From an uncultured delta proteobacterium (GTDB taxonomy: Bacteria > Myxococcota_A > Polyangia > Polyangiales > Polyangiaceae), in the NCBI GenBank assembly GCA_903892415.1, contig CAITIQ010000373.1, forward strand, positions 62,001 to 126,000: 64,000 bases of DNA, read 5' to 3'. The translations under genes and the position numbers were made by a program. Shown piece by piece: positions 33,492-42,864 of the stretch. Positions within the stretch are counted from its first letter, which is position 1; the number at the start of each line of letters is the position of its first letter. The notes under the pieces were generated by a model. The model was not told the origin of the DNA, made no database searches, and saw only the letters and a program-made list of their open reading frames with translations.

Positions 33492-35018
33492 CTAGTCCCT
33501 CAAGTCGGACAGCGTTTGCAGCAACGACGAGAGCGTCGCGTAGCAGCTCTTGTACGCGGATTGGTACAGTCGATCGTAAGCTACCGCGTGGGGCCCAGGC
33601 TCAAATCGCTTGGTGTTCGCCAGCCAATCTCTGGTCCATTCGCGGGCTGCGTCTGCGGGCGTCGCGCTCAATCCCGCGTGTGGCGCGGCGAGCATCGCAG
33701 CGCCCAGGGCCGTGGTTTCCGCGGCGCTGCTGCGCACGATTGGCCGGCCCAAAACATCCGCCAGCAGCTGCATCACGCTGTCGTGACGGCTCGCTCCGCC
33801 CGTAACGAATACGTTGTCGCGTCGTCCCAGCTCTGCCTCCAGTGCCTCGAGCGCCAGCCTTTGTTCGAACGCGATGCCCTCGAGAATCCCGCGATAAAGG
33901 TGAGCTGCTCCATGATCGGTGCGCAACCCCAAGAGCGCGCCAGAGGCCCAATCGTTCCAATGCGGGTTCATCACACCAGCGAAGTACGGAAGGACGAGGG
34001 GACACTCTCCTGGCCGTAGCTTTTCAGCTTCCTGCTCGAGCGCGGACAGCACCTGTGAGCGGGTTTCACTGCTGCGCTTCATCACGCGATCACAAAGCCA
34101 GTCGAGCGTCAGCGTACCGCCCTTGAGATCCATCTCGCACAAGAAGCCCTCACCATCGGCGGCATACAGCGTCCTAAATGCGCGGCTCGAGCGGTAACTC
34201 CGTGATGGTGTACCGCCTACGACGGCGGTGCCGAGATTGAGATAGAGCGCGTCTTCGGTGAGCACCCCTGCGCCGAAGCCAGCGGCCTGGCCGTCGCCCG
34301 CGCCGGCGACGAGCATCACGTCATCGGCGAGTCCCAACTGCTCGGAGAGCGGCCGGAGCAGCGGGGCGATCACGGAGCCCGGCGCGAACAACGGAACCAC
34401 GTTGCTCGACTCGAGCTGTGCGGATTCGAGCAGCATGCTCGAGTAGCGGCGCTCAACCATATCCACGAGCCCCAACGGATCTGCGGAAGCGAGCGAGGTA
34501 CCCCAGGCGCCGGTCAGCCTGTGTGTAAGAAAGCCGTGCACATCGAGTACTCGCAGTCCGCCCTGTTTCAGCGGAGCTGCGAGTCGTTCTAGCGCCCACC
34601 GAATCTTGTAGAGAGACGGCGTTACGCATGGAGGCTTGCCGCTGACGCGACTCAGCGGTTCCGCACCGAAGCGCGCGACCACGACTTCAACGACTCGTTT
34701 TGCACGCTCGTCCATCCAAACGATCGCCGGAGCCAGTACCGTGCCGCGCTCGTCGCAGAAGACGAAGGTCTCGCGCTGGTGGGTGATGCTGATGGCTCGG
34801 ACGGCTGCTCTCTCTACTGGAGCGAGCGTAGCGAGTGCCTCGTTGCAAGCTTGCATCACTGCCGAAAACCAATCCTCGGCGTTCTGTTCGAATCCCCCGG
34901 GGCACGGGTTGCTGGTCGCAAATTCGGCTCGACCTTCCGCCACGATGCGTCCCCCAGCTGCCACCACCAGCGCCTTTGCGGCGTTGGTGCTGACGTCGAC
35001 GCCGATCACGAGACTCAC
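33492..35018 (-). CDS. FGGY-family carbohydrate kinase (xylulokinase-like)
   Basis: The GTG at 35018 overlaps the stop of the upstream gene by 4 bases and gives 508 residues. It begins SLVIGVDVSTNAAKALVV, with the phosphate-1 loop, then SITHQRETFVFCDE, IVWMDERA, GAGDGQAAGFGAG, LNLGTAVVGG and FVTGGASRHD near the end, all typical FGGY features. Length and motifs favour xylulokinase over glycerol kinase, but the substrate is not certain. Its coupling to a GpsA-like dehydrogenase would also fit a polyol or glycerol role. Confidence 0.85.
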   Translation of the reverse strand: MSLVIGVDVSTNAAKALVVAAGGRIVAEGRAEFATSNPCPGGFEQNAEDWFSAVMQACNEALATLAPVERAAVRAISITHQRETFVFCDERGTVLAPAIVWMDERAKRVVEVVVARFGAEPLSRVSGKPPCVTPSLYKIRWALERLAAPLKQGGLRVLDVHGFLTHRLTGAWGTSLASADPLGLVDMVERRYSSMLLESAQLESSNVVPLFAPGSVIAPLLRPLSEQLGLADDVMLVAGAGDGQAAGFGAGVLTEDALYLNLGTAVVGGTPSRSYRSSRAFRTLYAADGEGFLCEMDLKGGTLTLDWLCDRVMKRSSETRSQVLSALEQEAEKLRPGECPLVLPYFAGVMNPHWNDWASGALLGLRTDHGAAHLYRGILEGIAFEQRLALEALEAELGRRDNVFVTGGASRHDSVMQLLADVLGRPIVRSSAAETTALGAAMLAAPHAGLSATPADAAREWTRDWLANTKRFEPGPHAVAYDRLYQSAYKSCYATLSSLLQTLSDLRD

Positions 35019-36073
35019 CGTGAAAGTTCCGCAGCGAAGAAACGATCGAGCGGAATTGCAACCGCTTCGTTGTGCAGCGCCACTTCGATCAAATGCGAGA
35101 GCAGCGGGCACTGTGTTCGGCCAACCGAGCCGAAAGCGCCCACTTCGAAGGCCCGCTCGACGACGCGCAGGATCTCGAGGCACTCGAGCGTTGCTCCGTC
35201 CATGCGCGCAATCGCTTGTTCTACGCTCAACCCCTCACCAAGCAACCTTCCGAAGCGACCGGTGCGCCCACCGTTGGTGGTGACGTCCAGATCGCCGACG
35301 CCTGCGAGTCCAACTGCGCTATCCCCGCTGCTGCCCAGCGCTCGCGTAAGCCAGCGCATCTCGAGCGCAGCCTGCGCGAACACTGCCGACTCAAGGTTGT
35401 GCATCGCCACGCTGCCCGAACTTCCACCAGCCTTTTTGTGAAGCCCCTCAGCAAAGGCGATGCCCATGGCGAACGCGTTCTTCAAGGCGGCGCAGACTTC
35501 GACGCCCACGACGTCGGTGGTCGGGAAGACCTTGTAGTACGGGCCTTGGAGCAGCTCGACCAGCCAACGATTCGTGCTTTCGCTGCGGCCCGTGAGCACC
35601 ACGCAAGTGGGGACGCAGCGAGCGAGCTCCCCCGCGATGCAAGGCCCTGCAATGGCCGCCGGGTGAAGCGAATCGCGCAGCGCGCCGGTGAAGGAGCCAG
35701 CCACTACGTCGGGGAGGGTGCGCAGCTCTGTGCCGTGCAGTTCCAGCCCCTTCGTAATCATGAAGATGGGCAGCGCTCGGTCGAGGACGCCGTTCAAGGC
35801 TTCGCATGCCCACTTTATCCCGGCCGAACTTACCCCAAGTGCAACGGCCTCCACGCCTTGCAAGGCGGTAGGCAATTCGTCATGGGTCCACACGCTCACG
35901 CGGTCGTGAAGTTTGATGCCGAGCTTTGCATGTGTGCGGTCGGCCTTCATGCCTTGAACCAGGTCAGCGTCCTTCCAGGTGCCGACGAGTCGTACCTCGT
36001 GTCCGCGATCGCAAAGCGGTTGCGCGAGTGCGGTGCCCATCATTCCTGCGCCAAGAATCAATACCTTCGCCAT
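35015..36073 (-). CDS. Glycerol-3-phosphate dehydrogenase-like enzyme
   Basis: The protein has 352 residues. It has a Rossmann NAD(P) site (VLILGAGMMGTALAQPL), TKGLELHG, AGPCIAGELA and the GpsA catalytic-Lys region CAALKNAFAMGIAFAEGL, then GLAGVGDLDVT. This is the GpsA family that interconverts dihydroxyacetone phosphate and sn-glycerol 3-phosphate. The central loop (HKKAGGSSGSVAMHNLESA) differs from canonical GpsA, and the coupled FGGY kinase gene suggests a paralogue acting on a related polyol phosphate. It is divergent from the beta-helix lipoprotein gene by 33 bases. Confidence 0.8.
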   Translation of the reverse strand: MAKVLILGAGMMGTALAQPLCDRGHEVRLVGTWKDADLVQGMKADRTHAKLGIKLHDRVSVWTHDELPTALQGVEAVALGVSSAGIKWACEALNGVLDRALPIFMITKGLELHGTELRTLPDVVAGSFTGALRDSLHPAAIAGPCIAGELARCVPTCVVLTGRSESTNRWLVELLQGPYYKVFPTTDVVGVEVCAALKNAFAMGIAFAEGLHKKAGGSSGSVAMHNLESAVFAQAALEMRWLTRALGSSGDSAVGLAGVGDLDVTTNGGRTGRFGRLLGEGLSVEQAIARMDGATLECLEILRVVERAFEVGAFGSVGRTQCPLLSHLIEVALHNEAVAIPLDRFFAAELSR

Positions 36074-36106
36074 CGTGTTCTCGCGGACATGTTAATCTGG
36101 CTGCCT

Positions 36107-37414
36107 ATGCGCACACCCACGCTTTCCCTCTTGGTCTCGTCCGTTTTCTCCTTGCTGGTTGCATGTGGTGACAGCTCCTCGTCATCTGGTGGCTCCGGTG
36201 GCGCGGGTGGGTCCGGTGGCTCCGGTGGCGGTGGCAGCACTCCGCAAGCCTGTGATGGCCTGGATCTCAGTGGTTGTGACCTGGCACTTGGTCCCACGGA
36301 TGACGACACCACGACCTTGCAGTCCGCCTTCATCGAGGGAGTGAACTCCGGTGAAACCGTCTGTTTGTGTCCTGGTACCTACAACCTGACCAACGAGTTG
36401 TCGGTGGATAAGCCGAACCTTACCGTTCGCGGTGTCGGCGCTTCACGAGACGACGTCATTCTCGACTTCGCCAATCAAAGGGGAGGAGATGACGGTCTAA
36501 CGGCCACCAGCGACGGCTTCACCGTCGAGAAGCTCACCGTGAAGAACACGCCGGGTAACGGCATCGTCGTAACCGGTGCAGATGGCGTGACGTTCCGCGA
36601 TCTGAAGGTCTTCTGGGATGCGGGCTCCGTCACTGAGAACGGCGCTTACGCTGTGTACCCCGTCAAGTCGAAGAACGTCCTGATCGAGGACTGCGAGATC
36701 GTTGGTGCTGCGGATGCCGGAGCCTACGTTGGTCAATCCGAGAACATCATCGTTCGTCGCAACAAGGTCTACGCCAACGTTGCCGGCATCGAGATCGAGA
36801 ACTCGACCGACGCCGAGGTCTACGAAAACGAGGCTTACGACAATTCTGCCGGCGTGTTGGTGTTCACGCTGCCCAACCTCGAGAAGAAGGACGGCATCAA
36901 CTGCGACGTCCACGACAACGAGATTTACGACAATAACCGCGAAAATTTCGCTGAGAACGGTACGGTTGTCGCAGCGGTCCCGCCGGGTATCGGAGTGTTG
37001 GTGCTCTCTGCAGACGAGACCCACATCCACGACAACAACATCTATGACAACGACAGCACCAGCGTGATCGTGGTTTCGTTCACCACGCTGGGCTTGCTGC
37101 TCCCCGACGTCGATGAAGATCCGCTGACGGATCCGGATCCCGAAGGGCTGTACGTTTACGGCAATACCTTCACCAACAACGGCGCGATGCCGTTTGAGCC
37201 GCTCTCCACGTTGCCCGCCAATCCGCTTGAGAACGTGGTTTGGGATGGCGTCGAGAAGACGGAGGGGTCTGGCGAAATTTGTCTTTCGGCGATGCCTCCG
37301 ACGTTCCGCAACTTCAACGGCATCGCCAACATCGGTAACGCGGCAAACCAGTCGACGGACACCACGCCGTTCGAGTGTGATCGAGAGCCGCTCCCGGCGA
37401 TCGTGCTGCCGTGA
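36107..37414 (+). CDS. Parallel beta-helix repeat lipoprotein
   Basis: The ATG at 36107 gives 435 residues; an ATG at 36089 is possible. The lipoprotein signal ends FSLLVAC (Cys20), and a Ser/Gly linker follows (22-46). The rest is a right-handed beta-helix with NosD-type repeats (ENIIVRRNKVYANVAGIEIEN; DAEVYENEAYDNSAGVLV). It fits a known family that occurs in gene pairs with a di-haem protein like the one at 40955; the function of that pair is not known. Its stop overlaps the start of the di-haem peroxidase gene, so those two are translationally coupled. Confidence 0.85.
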   Translation: MRTPTLSLLVSSVFSLLVACGDSSSSSGGSGGAGGSGGSGGGGSTPQACDGLDLSGCDLALGPTDDDTTTLQSAFIEGVNSGETVCLCPGTYNLTNELSVDKPNLTVRGVGASRDDVILDFANQRGGDDGLTATSDGFTVEKLTVKNTPGNGIVVTGADGVTFRDLKVFWDAGSVTENGAYAVYPVKSKNVLIEDCEIVGAADAGAYVGQSENIIVRRNKVYANVAGIEIENSTDAEVYENEAYDNSAGVLVFTLPNLEKKDGINCDVHDNEIYDNNRENFAENGTVVAAVPPGIGVLVLSADETHIHDNNIYDNDSTSVIVVSFTTLGLLLPDVDEDPLTDPDPEGLYVYGNTFTNNGAMPFEPLSTLPANPLENVVWDGVEKTEGSGEICLSAMPPTFRNFNGIANIGNAANQSTDTTPFECDREPLPAIVLP

Positions 37415-38496
37415 GGTTCGACCGGCAATCTCAAGCGGCCGTGCTTCTTGGGGGCTGTGCAGTGTTCTTTGGCTGCACCGAGGAGCCTGTTGCACAGCCT
37501 TACGACGGGCCGGCGCTGCCGTGGGATTATCAAGCCTTTCCGCTCGTGATCGAGCCGCTGGACAATCCCACGACGGAGGAGAAGGTGTCGCTGGGGTTGT
37601 TGCTTTTCTACGATCCCGTCCTCAGCGGTGACAAACTCACCGCCTGCGCAACGTGCCACAGCGAACAGTGGGGGTTCTCGGATGGGCTTTCCTTCTCGGT
37701 TGGTGTCGAGGGGGAAGGTCCTACGGGGCCTGGACGTGACGGCCCGCATAAGACGACGCGCAACGCGCCAACTTTGTGGAATGTCGTTTTTCGCGAGTCC
37801 TATTTTTGGGATGGCCGGCGCCCGTCGCTCGAGGACCAAGCGCTGGATCCGCTCGACAATGAGGTTGAGCTCAATCTGAAGCCCTCGGTGGCCGTGGATA
37901 GGTTGCGAGCCATTCCCACGTATGTGGAGATGTTCGACGCTGCCTTCCCCGAATCCTCGCCGAGCGTAACGGAGGAGAATCTAGCCAAGGCGTTGGCTGC
38001 CTTTCAGCGAACGTTGATCACGCGGCGTGCTCCCTACGACCAATACGTGGCTGGTGATGAGGGCGCGCTATCCGCGGACGGTAAACAGGGGATGGTGCTG
38101 TTTGCGGAGGCAGGTTGTGCTGGATGTCACGTACCGCCCCTGTTCGATTCCGAGCGCTTCGAGCAGCGCATCCCATCCGGAGACGAGGGGCGCTATTCCG
38201 TCACCAAGGATTTGGCGGACCTCGGAAAGATGCGTGTCCCGACGTTGCGCAACTTGCGAGAGACAGGACCGTTCTTTCATGATGGGTCCTCCGTTGAGCT
38301 CGAGGACGCCGTGTTGCGCGAAGTCGAGATTGCTGCAGCCCGACGTGAAGGACGCGCATTGTCCGCAGACGAAGCCGCGCTGATCTCCGTCTTCTTGCGC
38401 AAGGCGCTGATGTCTCGCGCCAACGAGCCAACACGACCGGACGAGGTCCCCTCGGGATTTCCCGTACCGCTCGACGGTTTTCGCATTCCGCGCTGA
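37411..38496 (+). CDS. MauG/CcpA-type di-haem cytochrome c peroxidase lipoprotein
   Basis: The protein has 361 residues. The GTG start overlaps the preceding stop by 4 bases. The signal ends AVFFGC (Cys22). Two haem sites are present: CATCH (79-83) and CAGCH (236-240). The flanking LGLLLFYDPVLS, FWDGRR and VPTLRNLRETGPFFHDG segments match bacterial di-haem peroxidases. It should act in the periplasm, reducing peroxide or oxidising a substrate MauG-style. Being coupled to a beta-helix lipoprotein suggests a common surface or periplasmic complex. Confidence 0.9.
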   Translation: MRFDRQSQAAVLLGGCAVFFGCTEEPVAQPYDGPALPWDYQAFPLVIEPLDNPTTEEKVSLGLLLFYDPVLSGDKLTACATCHSEQWGFSDGLSFSVGVEGEGPTGPGRDGPHKTTRNAPTLWNVVFRESYFWDGRRPSLEDQALDPLDNEVELNLKPSVAVDRLRAIPTYVEMFDAAFPESSPSVTEENLAKALAAFQRTLITRRAPYDQYVAGDEGALSADGKQGMVLFAEAGCAGCHVPPLFDSERFEQRIPSGDEGRYSVTKDLADLGKMRVPTLRNLRETGPFFHDGSSVELEDAVLREVEIAAARREGRALSADEAALISVFLRKALMSRANEPTRPDEVPSGFPVPLDGFRIPR

Positions 38497-38508
38497 GCCT
38501 ACAAAGCA

Positions 38509-38536
38509 GCTGCGGCGTCGTTGTCGACGCCGCAGC
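38509..38536. terminator. Strong bidirectional hairpin between convergent genes
   Basis: A perfect 12-bp stem (GCTGCGGCGTCG with its complement) closes on the loop TTGT, 12 bases after the peroxidase stop and 27 bases from the end of the reverse-strand gene. No long T-tract follows, but the position suggests termination or mRNA 3'-end protection for both genes. Confidence 0.65.
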
Positions 38537-38563
38537 GAGCTGAGTTGGTCTCCTAAAGAAACC

Positions 38564-40846
38564 CTACTTCGCGGGAGCAGCTGGAGCTGCCGAAGCAGCG
38601 GGTGCGGCGGGAGCGGGCGCAGCCGGAGCCGCAGAGGGGGCAGCCGAGGGCGCAGGCTTGGGTGCGAACACCGATGCTGCGCGAGCCTTCTCCGGAAGAT
38701 AGCTATCGAGCTTGCCCATCGTCCAAAGCACACCCCCAAGGACGAGAATCGCCAAGAAGATGTACAGCCCCCAAGGCGTCTCTTTTTCGGCGTAGGGATC
38801 TTCCGCGGTGCGCGAGGCGCCGAGGGGCAGCGAGGCCACCTTGGTGAGCGAGCCGCCGAACGGAACGTTGATCTTGGTCATGGCGTTCACGGCCCAGCCG
38901 TTGGCGTCGAGCAGAGGACCAAGGTTTCGCTGACGAAGCTTGAGCCAGGCGATCAACATCGAGGGGCCCGAGATGAGCAGCAAGAGACCAAGGATGCCGA
39001 CGGGCATCCACACGCCTAGGTCGATGAACTTCGAGAGAATCATTCCGACGAAGGTGCCGATGCCGCCTACTGCGACGCCAAGGGCTGCCACAGTTCCAAT
39101 ATCCATCCCCTTCTTCTCGGGCGGAGGAGCTGCAACGGCGCCGGCTGCTGCCACTCCAGCGACAGGAGGCGGGGCTTCTGCGGCTTTGGTCGCTTCCGCT
39201 GTGGTCGAGTCGACCAAGGCGGTTGATTCTTTCTCTTTCTCGGCGGCGCGCTTGGAAACGTACTCCTCCACCAACCGCACCACGCGCTTGTACGGCGACC
39301 AGAAGGCCTGCCGAACGCGGATCGGGTTCTCAACGATGCTGGTGATGGTGGCGTCCCAGTCTTGGCCGCTACGGTCGTAGAAGACGCCGTTTCGGCCGAC
39401 CATCAGGTTGTCCACGTCACCGGCGGTGAAGGCTGCGACCACCGCTGTCTTTGCGCCGTCTTTACGCGTGCAGTCACAGTAGGCGAGATACGACTTCGAC
39501 ATACCGGCGAGCGCTGCGTGTTTGGCGGCGTCGTTGACGTAGATCACCAGCGCGCACTCGCGACCGTCCAAGTAGAGGGAGCCGGCCTGGAAAGAGCCAT
39601 CCTTCTTGTTGTAGAAATCGGCAAAGTTGACGAAGTTGCGCAGCAGCCGCAGCAGGTCTTTGCGATAGCGGATCGCCTTCTCCACCGTCGTGATCTGCGC
39701 GTACTCACCTTCGAGCGCAGCGTCCTCGTCGATCAAGGCGAACACGGATGCACGCAGCGTTTTGTCGAGCAGCTCGTTCAAGCGGGTTGCCCCAAGCTTG
39801 CTGGCGCCCGAGCTTGGCTTCTTGGCCGACCAGGAACGGAAGGTGGCGAGTTTTGCAACCAATGCCTCGAAGTCCACCTCTGTGAGCGTTGTTCGCGCGC
39901 CCAAGAGAGGCGTAACCGCTTCCTTCGAAAAGTTGCTGATGGCGGCACTCCACGCGGGATTGAGGCCGCTTTCGAGCGCTAGCGGCTTGCCGGGCTCGAT
40001 CCGGGCGAGCGGAAGCTTGCGCAGCCCGTCACTGCTGGCGCTCAGCGTCTCCGGGCTGAGCGCGGTCAGTTCGGCTTCCGAGGCGTTGAGCGTCGCCGGA
40101 CCACGGGCGTCGAAGGTCGCGATGCGTGTGCGCGTAAAGTAGTCGCGCACCTTCTCTTCAACCGCTGCGAGAGCCTCGGCGGCGGACGCCGTCTTGTCGC
40201 CCAGCGGGTTTGCGTCGGCAGCCTCGCCCTCCTTGGACCAGGACAGAAAAGCCTCGGCATCGGCGAAGAACGTCTCGCATAGTTTCTTGTCGAGGCCGGG
40301 CTTTCCGCTGCGGTCGGCCACCGAACCAACGGCCTCGAGCATCTCGCCCAGGGCTTTCTTGAGCTCTTCCGAGTCGGCGGAATCGACCGGGACGATGCCG
40401 TCTCCGTTGAAGCGCGTTGCGACGAACACCTTTTCCATCGCCGCTACGTCGTCGAGAGAGATCTCCTTGGCGTCCTTCTTGTCTTGGTCCCGCAGGATTC
40501 GCTTCGCGCTCGCGAGCACGGCCTTGCCCTCGGCAGAGCCGTCGTTCAGCTGGGCGAGGGGTAGAGCGGAACCCTTCTCGAACAGTAGGTCGAGCGACTT
40601 GAAGACCTTCTTCGACCAGGCAACCGCGTCCAACACCTCCGGCGGTCGAATCCGACTGTCCCCGTCGGAGTCAATGATCGCCAGGGTCTTTTCATCGATC
40701 TCGAGGCCCTTGGTCGGGCAGGCGAGCGCGACCCAAAGCTTCTTGTCGAGTTGATCGAGATGGTCGACATCCGCACCCGTGCGCAGCGCTACCTGATCAA
40801 CGCCGCCCGCACGAAAGAAGGCCCAAGAATGCTCATTTTTAGCCAT
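38564..40846 (-). CDS. Large membrane protein with EF-hand-like motif, unknown function
   Basis: The ATG at 40846 (MAKNEHSWAFFRAGG) gives 760 residues. An EF-hand-like loop appears early (IIDSDGDSRIRPPEVLDAV, about 53-72). A long soluble helical region rich in Lys/Glu/Ala follows to about 570. Two helices (about 588-640) and a third (about 697-715) are membrane-like, and the tail is Pro/Ala repeats. No enzyme motif is visible. Proteins of this type appear in myxobacteria without an assigned role. It is opposite in strand to the haem genes on both sides, so it looks inserted between them. Confidence 0.7.
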   Translation of the reverse strand: MAKNEHSWAFFRAGGVDQVALRTGADVDHLDQLDKKLWVALACPTKGLEIDEKTLAIIDSDGDSRIRPPEVLDAVAWSKKVFKSLDLLFEKGSALPLAQLNDGSAEGKAVLASAKRILRDQDKKDAKEISLDDVAAMEKVFVATRFNGDGIVPVDSADSEELKKALGEMLEAVGSVADRSGKPGLDKKLCETFFADAEAFLSWSKEGEAADANPLGDKTASAAEALAAVEEKVRDYFTRTRIATFDARGPATLNASEAELTALSPETLSASSDGLRKLPLARIEPGKPLALESGLNPAWSAAISNFSKEAVTPLLGARTTLTEVDFEALVAKLATFRSWSAKKPSSGASKLGATRLNELLDKTLRASVFALIDEDAALEGEYAQITTVEKAIRYRKDLLRLLRNFVNFADFYNKKDGSFQAGSLYLDGRECALVIYVNDAAKHAALAGMSKSYLAYCDCTRKDGAKTAVVAAFTAGDVDNLMVGRNGVFYDRSGQDWDATITSIVENPIRVRQAFWSPYKRVVRLVEEYVSKRAAEKEKESTALVDSTTAEATKAAEAPPPVAGVAAAGAVAAPPPEKKGMDIGTVAALGVAVGGIGTFVGMILSKFIDLGVWMPVGILGLLLLISGPSMLIAWLKLRQRNLGPLLDANGWAVNAMTKINVPFGGSLTKVASLPLGASRTAEDPYAEKETPWGLYIFLAILVLGGVLWTMGKLDSYLPEKARAASVFAPKPAPSAAPSAAPAAPAPAAPAASAAPAAPAK

Positions 40847-40954
40847 TGGCGGCGCACCATAGAGAGTGCGCTGCTGGATGTCGAGCTGATGTCTCTTGTA
40901 CGCAGCGGTCACTGACTCGATGACGGCTTCACCCATCGCGCGTACAATTTGCGA

Positions 40955-42067
40955 ATGCACTTCGGCCGAAGTTTCGCTCTCGTCCTATCGTTGATGGCCC
41001 TCGGCGCGGGTGGCTGTTCCGACGACACGGAGCCCCCGGTAGAGCCCAAGGTCGTGGTGACTCCGCCGCCTGTGGGTGAACCCTACGACCGGCTCAGCGA
41101 CTGGCACCTGTTTCGCGATTTGGCGCTGCAAGCTCCAGCGGACGGCGTCGTGCCCTACGATGTGATCGCCCCGCTTTTCAGCGACTACACGACGAAGTTC
41201 CGCTTCATGTATGTGCCTGAAGGGCAAACGGTCGGCTACGAAGCGGACGACATTCTGGCGTTCCCCGAGGGCTCGATCTTCGTAAAGACGTTTGCTCATG
41301 CGGCCGACGCTCGCGCACCGTTCGAGGCGCTAACCATCGTCGAAACGCGAATCCTCGTTCGCGAACCGGACGGTTGGGTTGCGCACACCTACGTTTGGAA
41401 CGAGGAGCAAACCGAAGCGGAGCGGCTGGTTTCGGGCACCGGCGTGCCCGTCTCTTTCGTTGGGCCCGACGGCGAAACCATCGACACCGACTATCGGGTA
41501 CCGAACACAAACGAGTGCAAGAACTGCCACAAGATCGACGACACGGTGGTCCTGCTCGGACCACGGGTTCGGCAGCTCGATCGCAGCCACGAGTACGACG
41601 GCGTCAGCAAGAACCAGCTCGACTACCTGGTGGAGCTCGGCTGGCTTGCAGGCACGCTTCCGCCGCCGGAGGATCGCGAGCGGCTGGTCGACCCTTACGG
41701 AGACGCCGAGCTGTTTTTGCGCGTGCGCTCCTACTTCGACGCCAACTGCGCGAGCTGTCACCGCACTGGCGGGGAGGCTTCAACCAGCGCATTACTGCTC
41801 GACTTTGCGTCTACGAACCCGAGCGACAACCCCGAAAGCAATTGGGGCATCTGCAAAACGCCAACCAGTGCTGGCGGAGCCAATTGTGGGCATGAGTTCG
41901 ACGTCGTTCCGGGGCGGAGCGATCTTTCGATCATGATTTGCCGGATGACCTCGACCGACGCCGAGAAGAGAATGCCCCCGCTTGGCTCGAAGGTGGTCCA
42001 CCAAGAAGGCCTCGCGTTGCTCTCCGAATGGATTGACTCCCTTCCCGCCGGCGCTTGCACCCCATGA
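40955..42067 (+). CDS. Di-haem c-type lipoprotein (SO2930/HNE_0200-like)
   Basis: The ATG at 40955 gives 370 residues. The signal ends GAGGC (Cys21). A conserved N-terminal region (LSDWHLFRD; VPYDVIAPLFSDYTTKFRF; FPEGSIFVKTF) precedes two haem sites, CKNCH (188-192) and CASCH (265-269), and the end is RMPPLGSKVVH, which supplies a Met ligand. This matches a family that usually neighbours the beta-helix lipoprotein family encoded at 36107; the paired function is unknown. The stop overlaps the next gene by 4 bases. Confidence 0.85.
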   Translation: MHFGRSFALVLSLMALGAGGCSDDTEPPVEPKVVVTPPPVGEPYDRLSDWHLFRDLALQAPADGVVPYDVIAPLFSDYTTKFRFMYVPEGQTVGYEADDILAFPEGSIFVKTFAHAADARAPFEALTIVETRILVREPDGWVAHTYVWNEEQTEAERLVSGTGVPVSFVGPDGETIDTDYRVPNTNECKNCHKIDDTVVLLGPRVRQLDRSHEYDGVSKNQLDYLVELGWLAGTLPPPEDRERLVDPYGDAELFLRVRSYFDANCASCHRTGGEASTSALLLDFASTNPSDNPESNWGICKTPTSAGGANCGHEFDVVPGRSDLSIMICRMTSTDAEKRMPPLGSKVVHQEGLALLSEWIDSLPAGACTP

Positions 42068-42822
42068 ATCGACCCATCCTCTTCGGCCACCGTGGCGCAT
42101 CGATCGAGCTTCCTGAGAACACGCTCGAGGCCTTCGAGCTCGCGGTAGAGCTCGGAGCTGACGCACTCGAAACCGACGTTCACGTGACCGCGGATGGCGC
42201 GGTGGTGATTCACCATGACGCCTCAGCGCTGCGAATGGCTGCCGATCGCAGGCTCTTGCGCAGCTTGCGTCTCGAGGAGGTTTCGCGACTCAATGTTGGC
42301 TTTGGCTTTCGAGCCAAAGACGGTACTGGGTTTGCCGACCGAAGCTTCCGTGCGCCACTCTTGGCTGAAGCGCTTGAGCGATTTCCGAACCAGCGCTTCA
42401 ACATCGACATCAAACCAGAGCAGGGCGCCGTCTCCTTGGTGATGGAGGTGGTGAGAAAATGCCGAGCAGAGGAGCGAGTGCTGCTCACGAGCTTCTATGA
42501 CTCGGTTGTGCGAGAGGTCCGCCGTAACGGCTATCGCGGAGACACGGGGCTCGCGCAAAAGGAGGCTGTGCGTGCCTTGCTTCTGCCCGCGTCGGCTCCT
42601 CGTTGGCTCGCTCCTGGTGGTCAGCGGATTCAGCTTCCGGTGCGGATCGGACCGGTAGATCTGGTGACGAAGTCGCTTCTTGATCGTTTGCACCAGCACG
42701 GTCTGAAGGTCGATTTCTGGGTCATCAACGACGTCGCCACAGCCCGCAAAGCCGTAGCGGCTGGCGCAGACGGCATCATGACCGATGACGTGCGCTTGAT
42801 CGCTGAGGCGCTCCAGCGCTGA
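42064..42822 (+). CDS. Glycerophosphodiester phosphodiesterase
   Basis: The protein has 252 residues and no signal peptide. It has the GDPD TIM-barrel signature: LFGHRGASIELPENTLEAF, LETDVHVTADGAVVIHHD, FNIDIKPEQ and a closing VDFWVINDVATARKAVAAGADGIMTD. The His-Glu-Asp catalytic and metal-binding residues (GHRG, ETDV) are intact. It hydrolyses glycerophosphodiesters to glycerol 3-phosphate and an alcohol in the cytoplasm. It is coupled to the di-haem gene by an ATGA overlap, with no obvious functional link. Confidence 0.93.
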   Translation: MNRPILFGHRGASIELPENTLEAFELAVELGADALETDVHVTADGAVVIHHDASALRMAADRRLLRSLRLEEVSRLNVGFGFRAKDGTGFADRSFRAPLLAEALERFPNQRFNIDIKPEQGAVSLVMEVVRKCRAEERVLLTSFYDSVVREVRRNGYRGDTGLAQKEAVRALLLPASAPRWLAPGGQRIQLPVRIGPVDLVTKSLLDRLHQHGLKVDFWVINDVATARKAVAAGADGIMTDDVRLIAEALQR

Positions 42823-42864
42823 TCCGGCCCGCCTGCCTGCGAAGGCTCGCTATGCTTGCGGCCC

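Noticed and set aside
35072..36088. Long forward reading frame opposite the GpsA-like gene
   Set aside because: It is the antisense shadow of a well-conserved dehydrogenase gene and joins the real beta-helix gene only by chance of frame; the lipoprotein signal at 36107 marks the true start.
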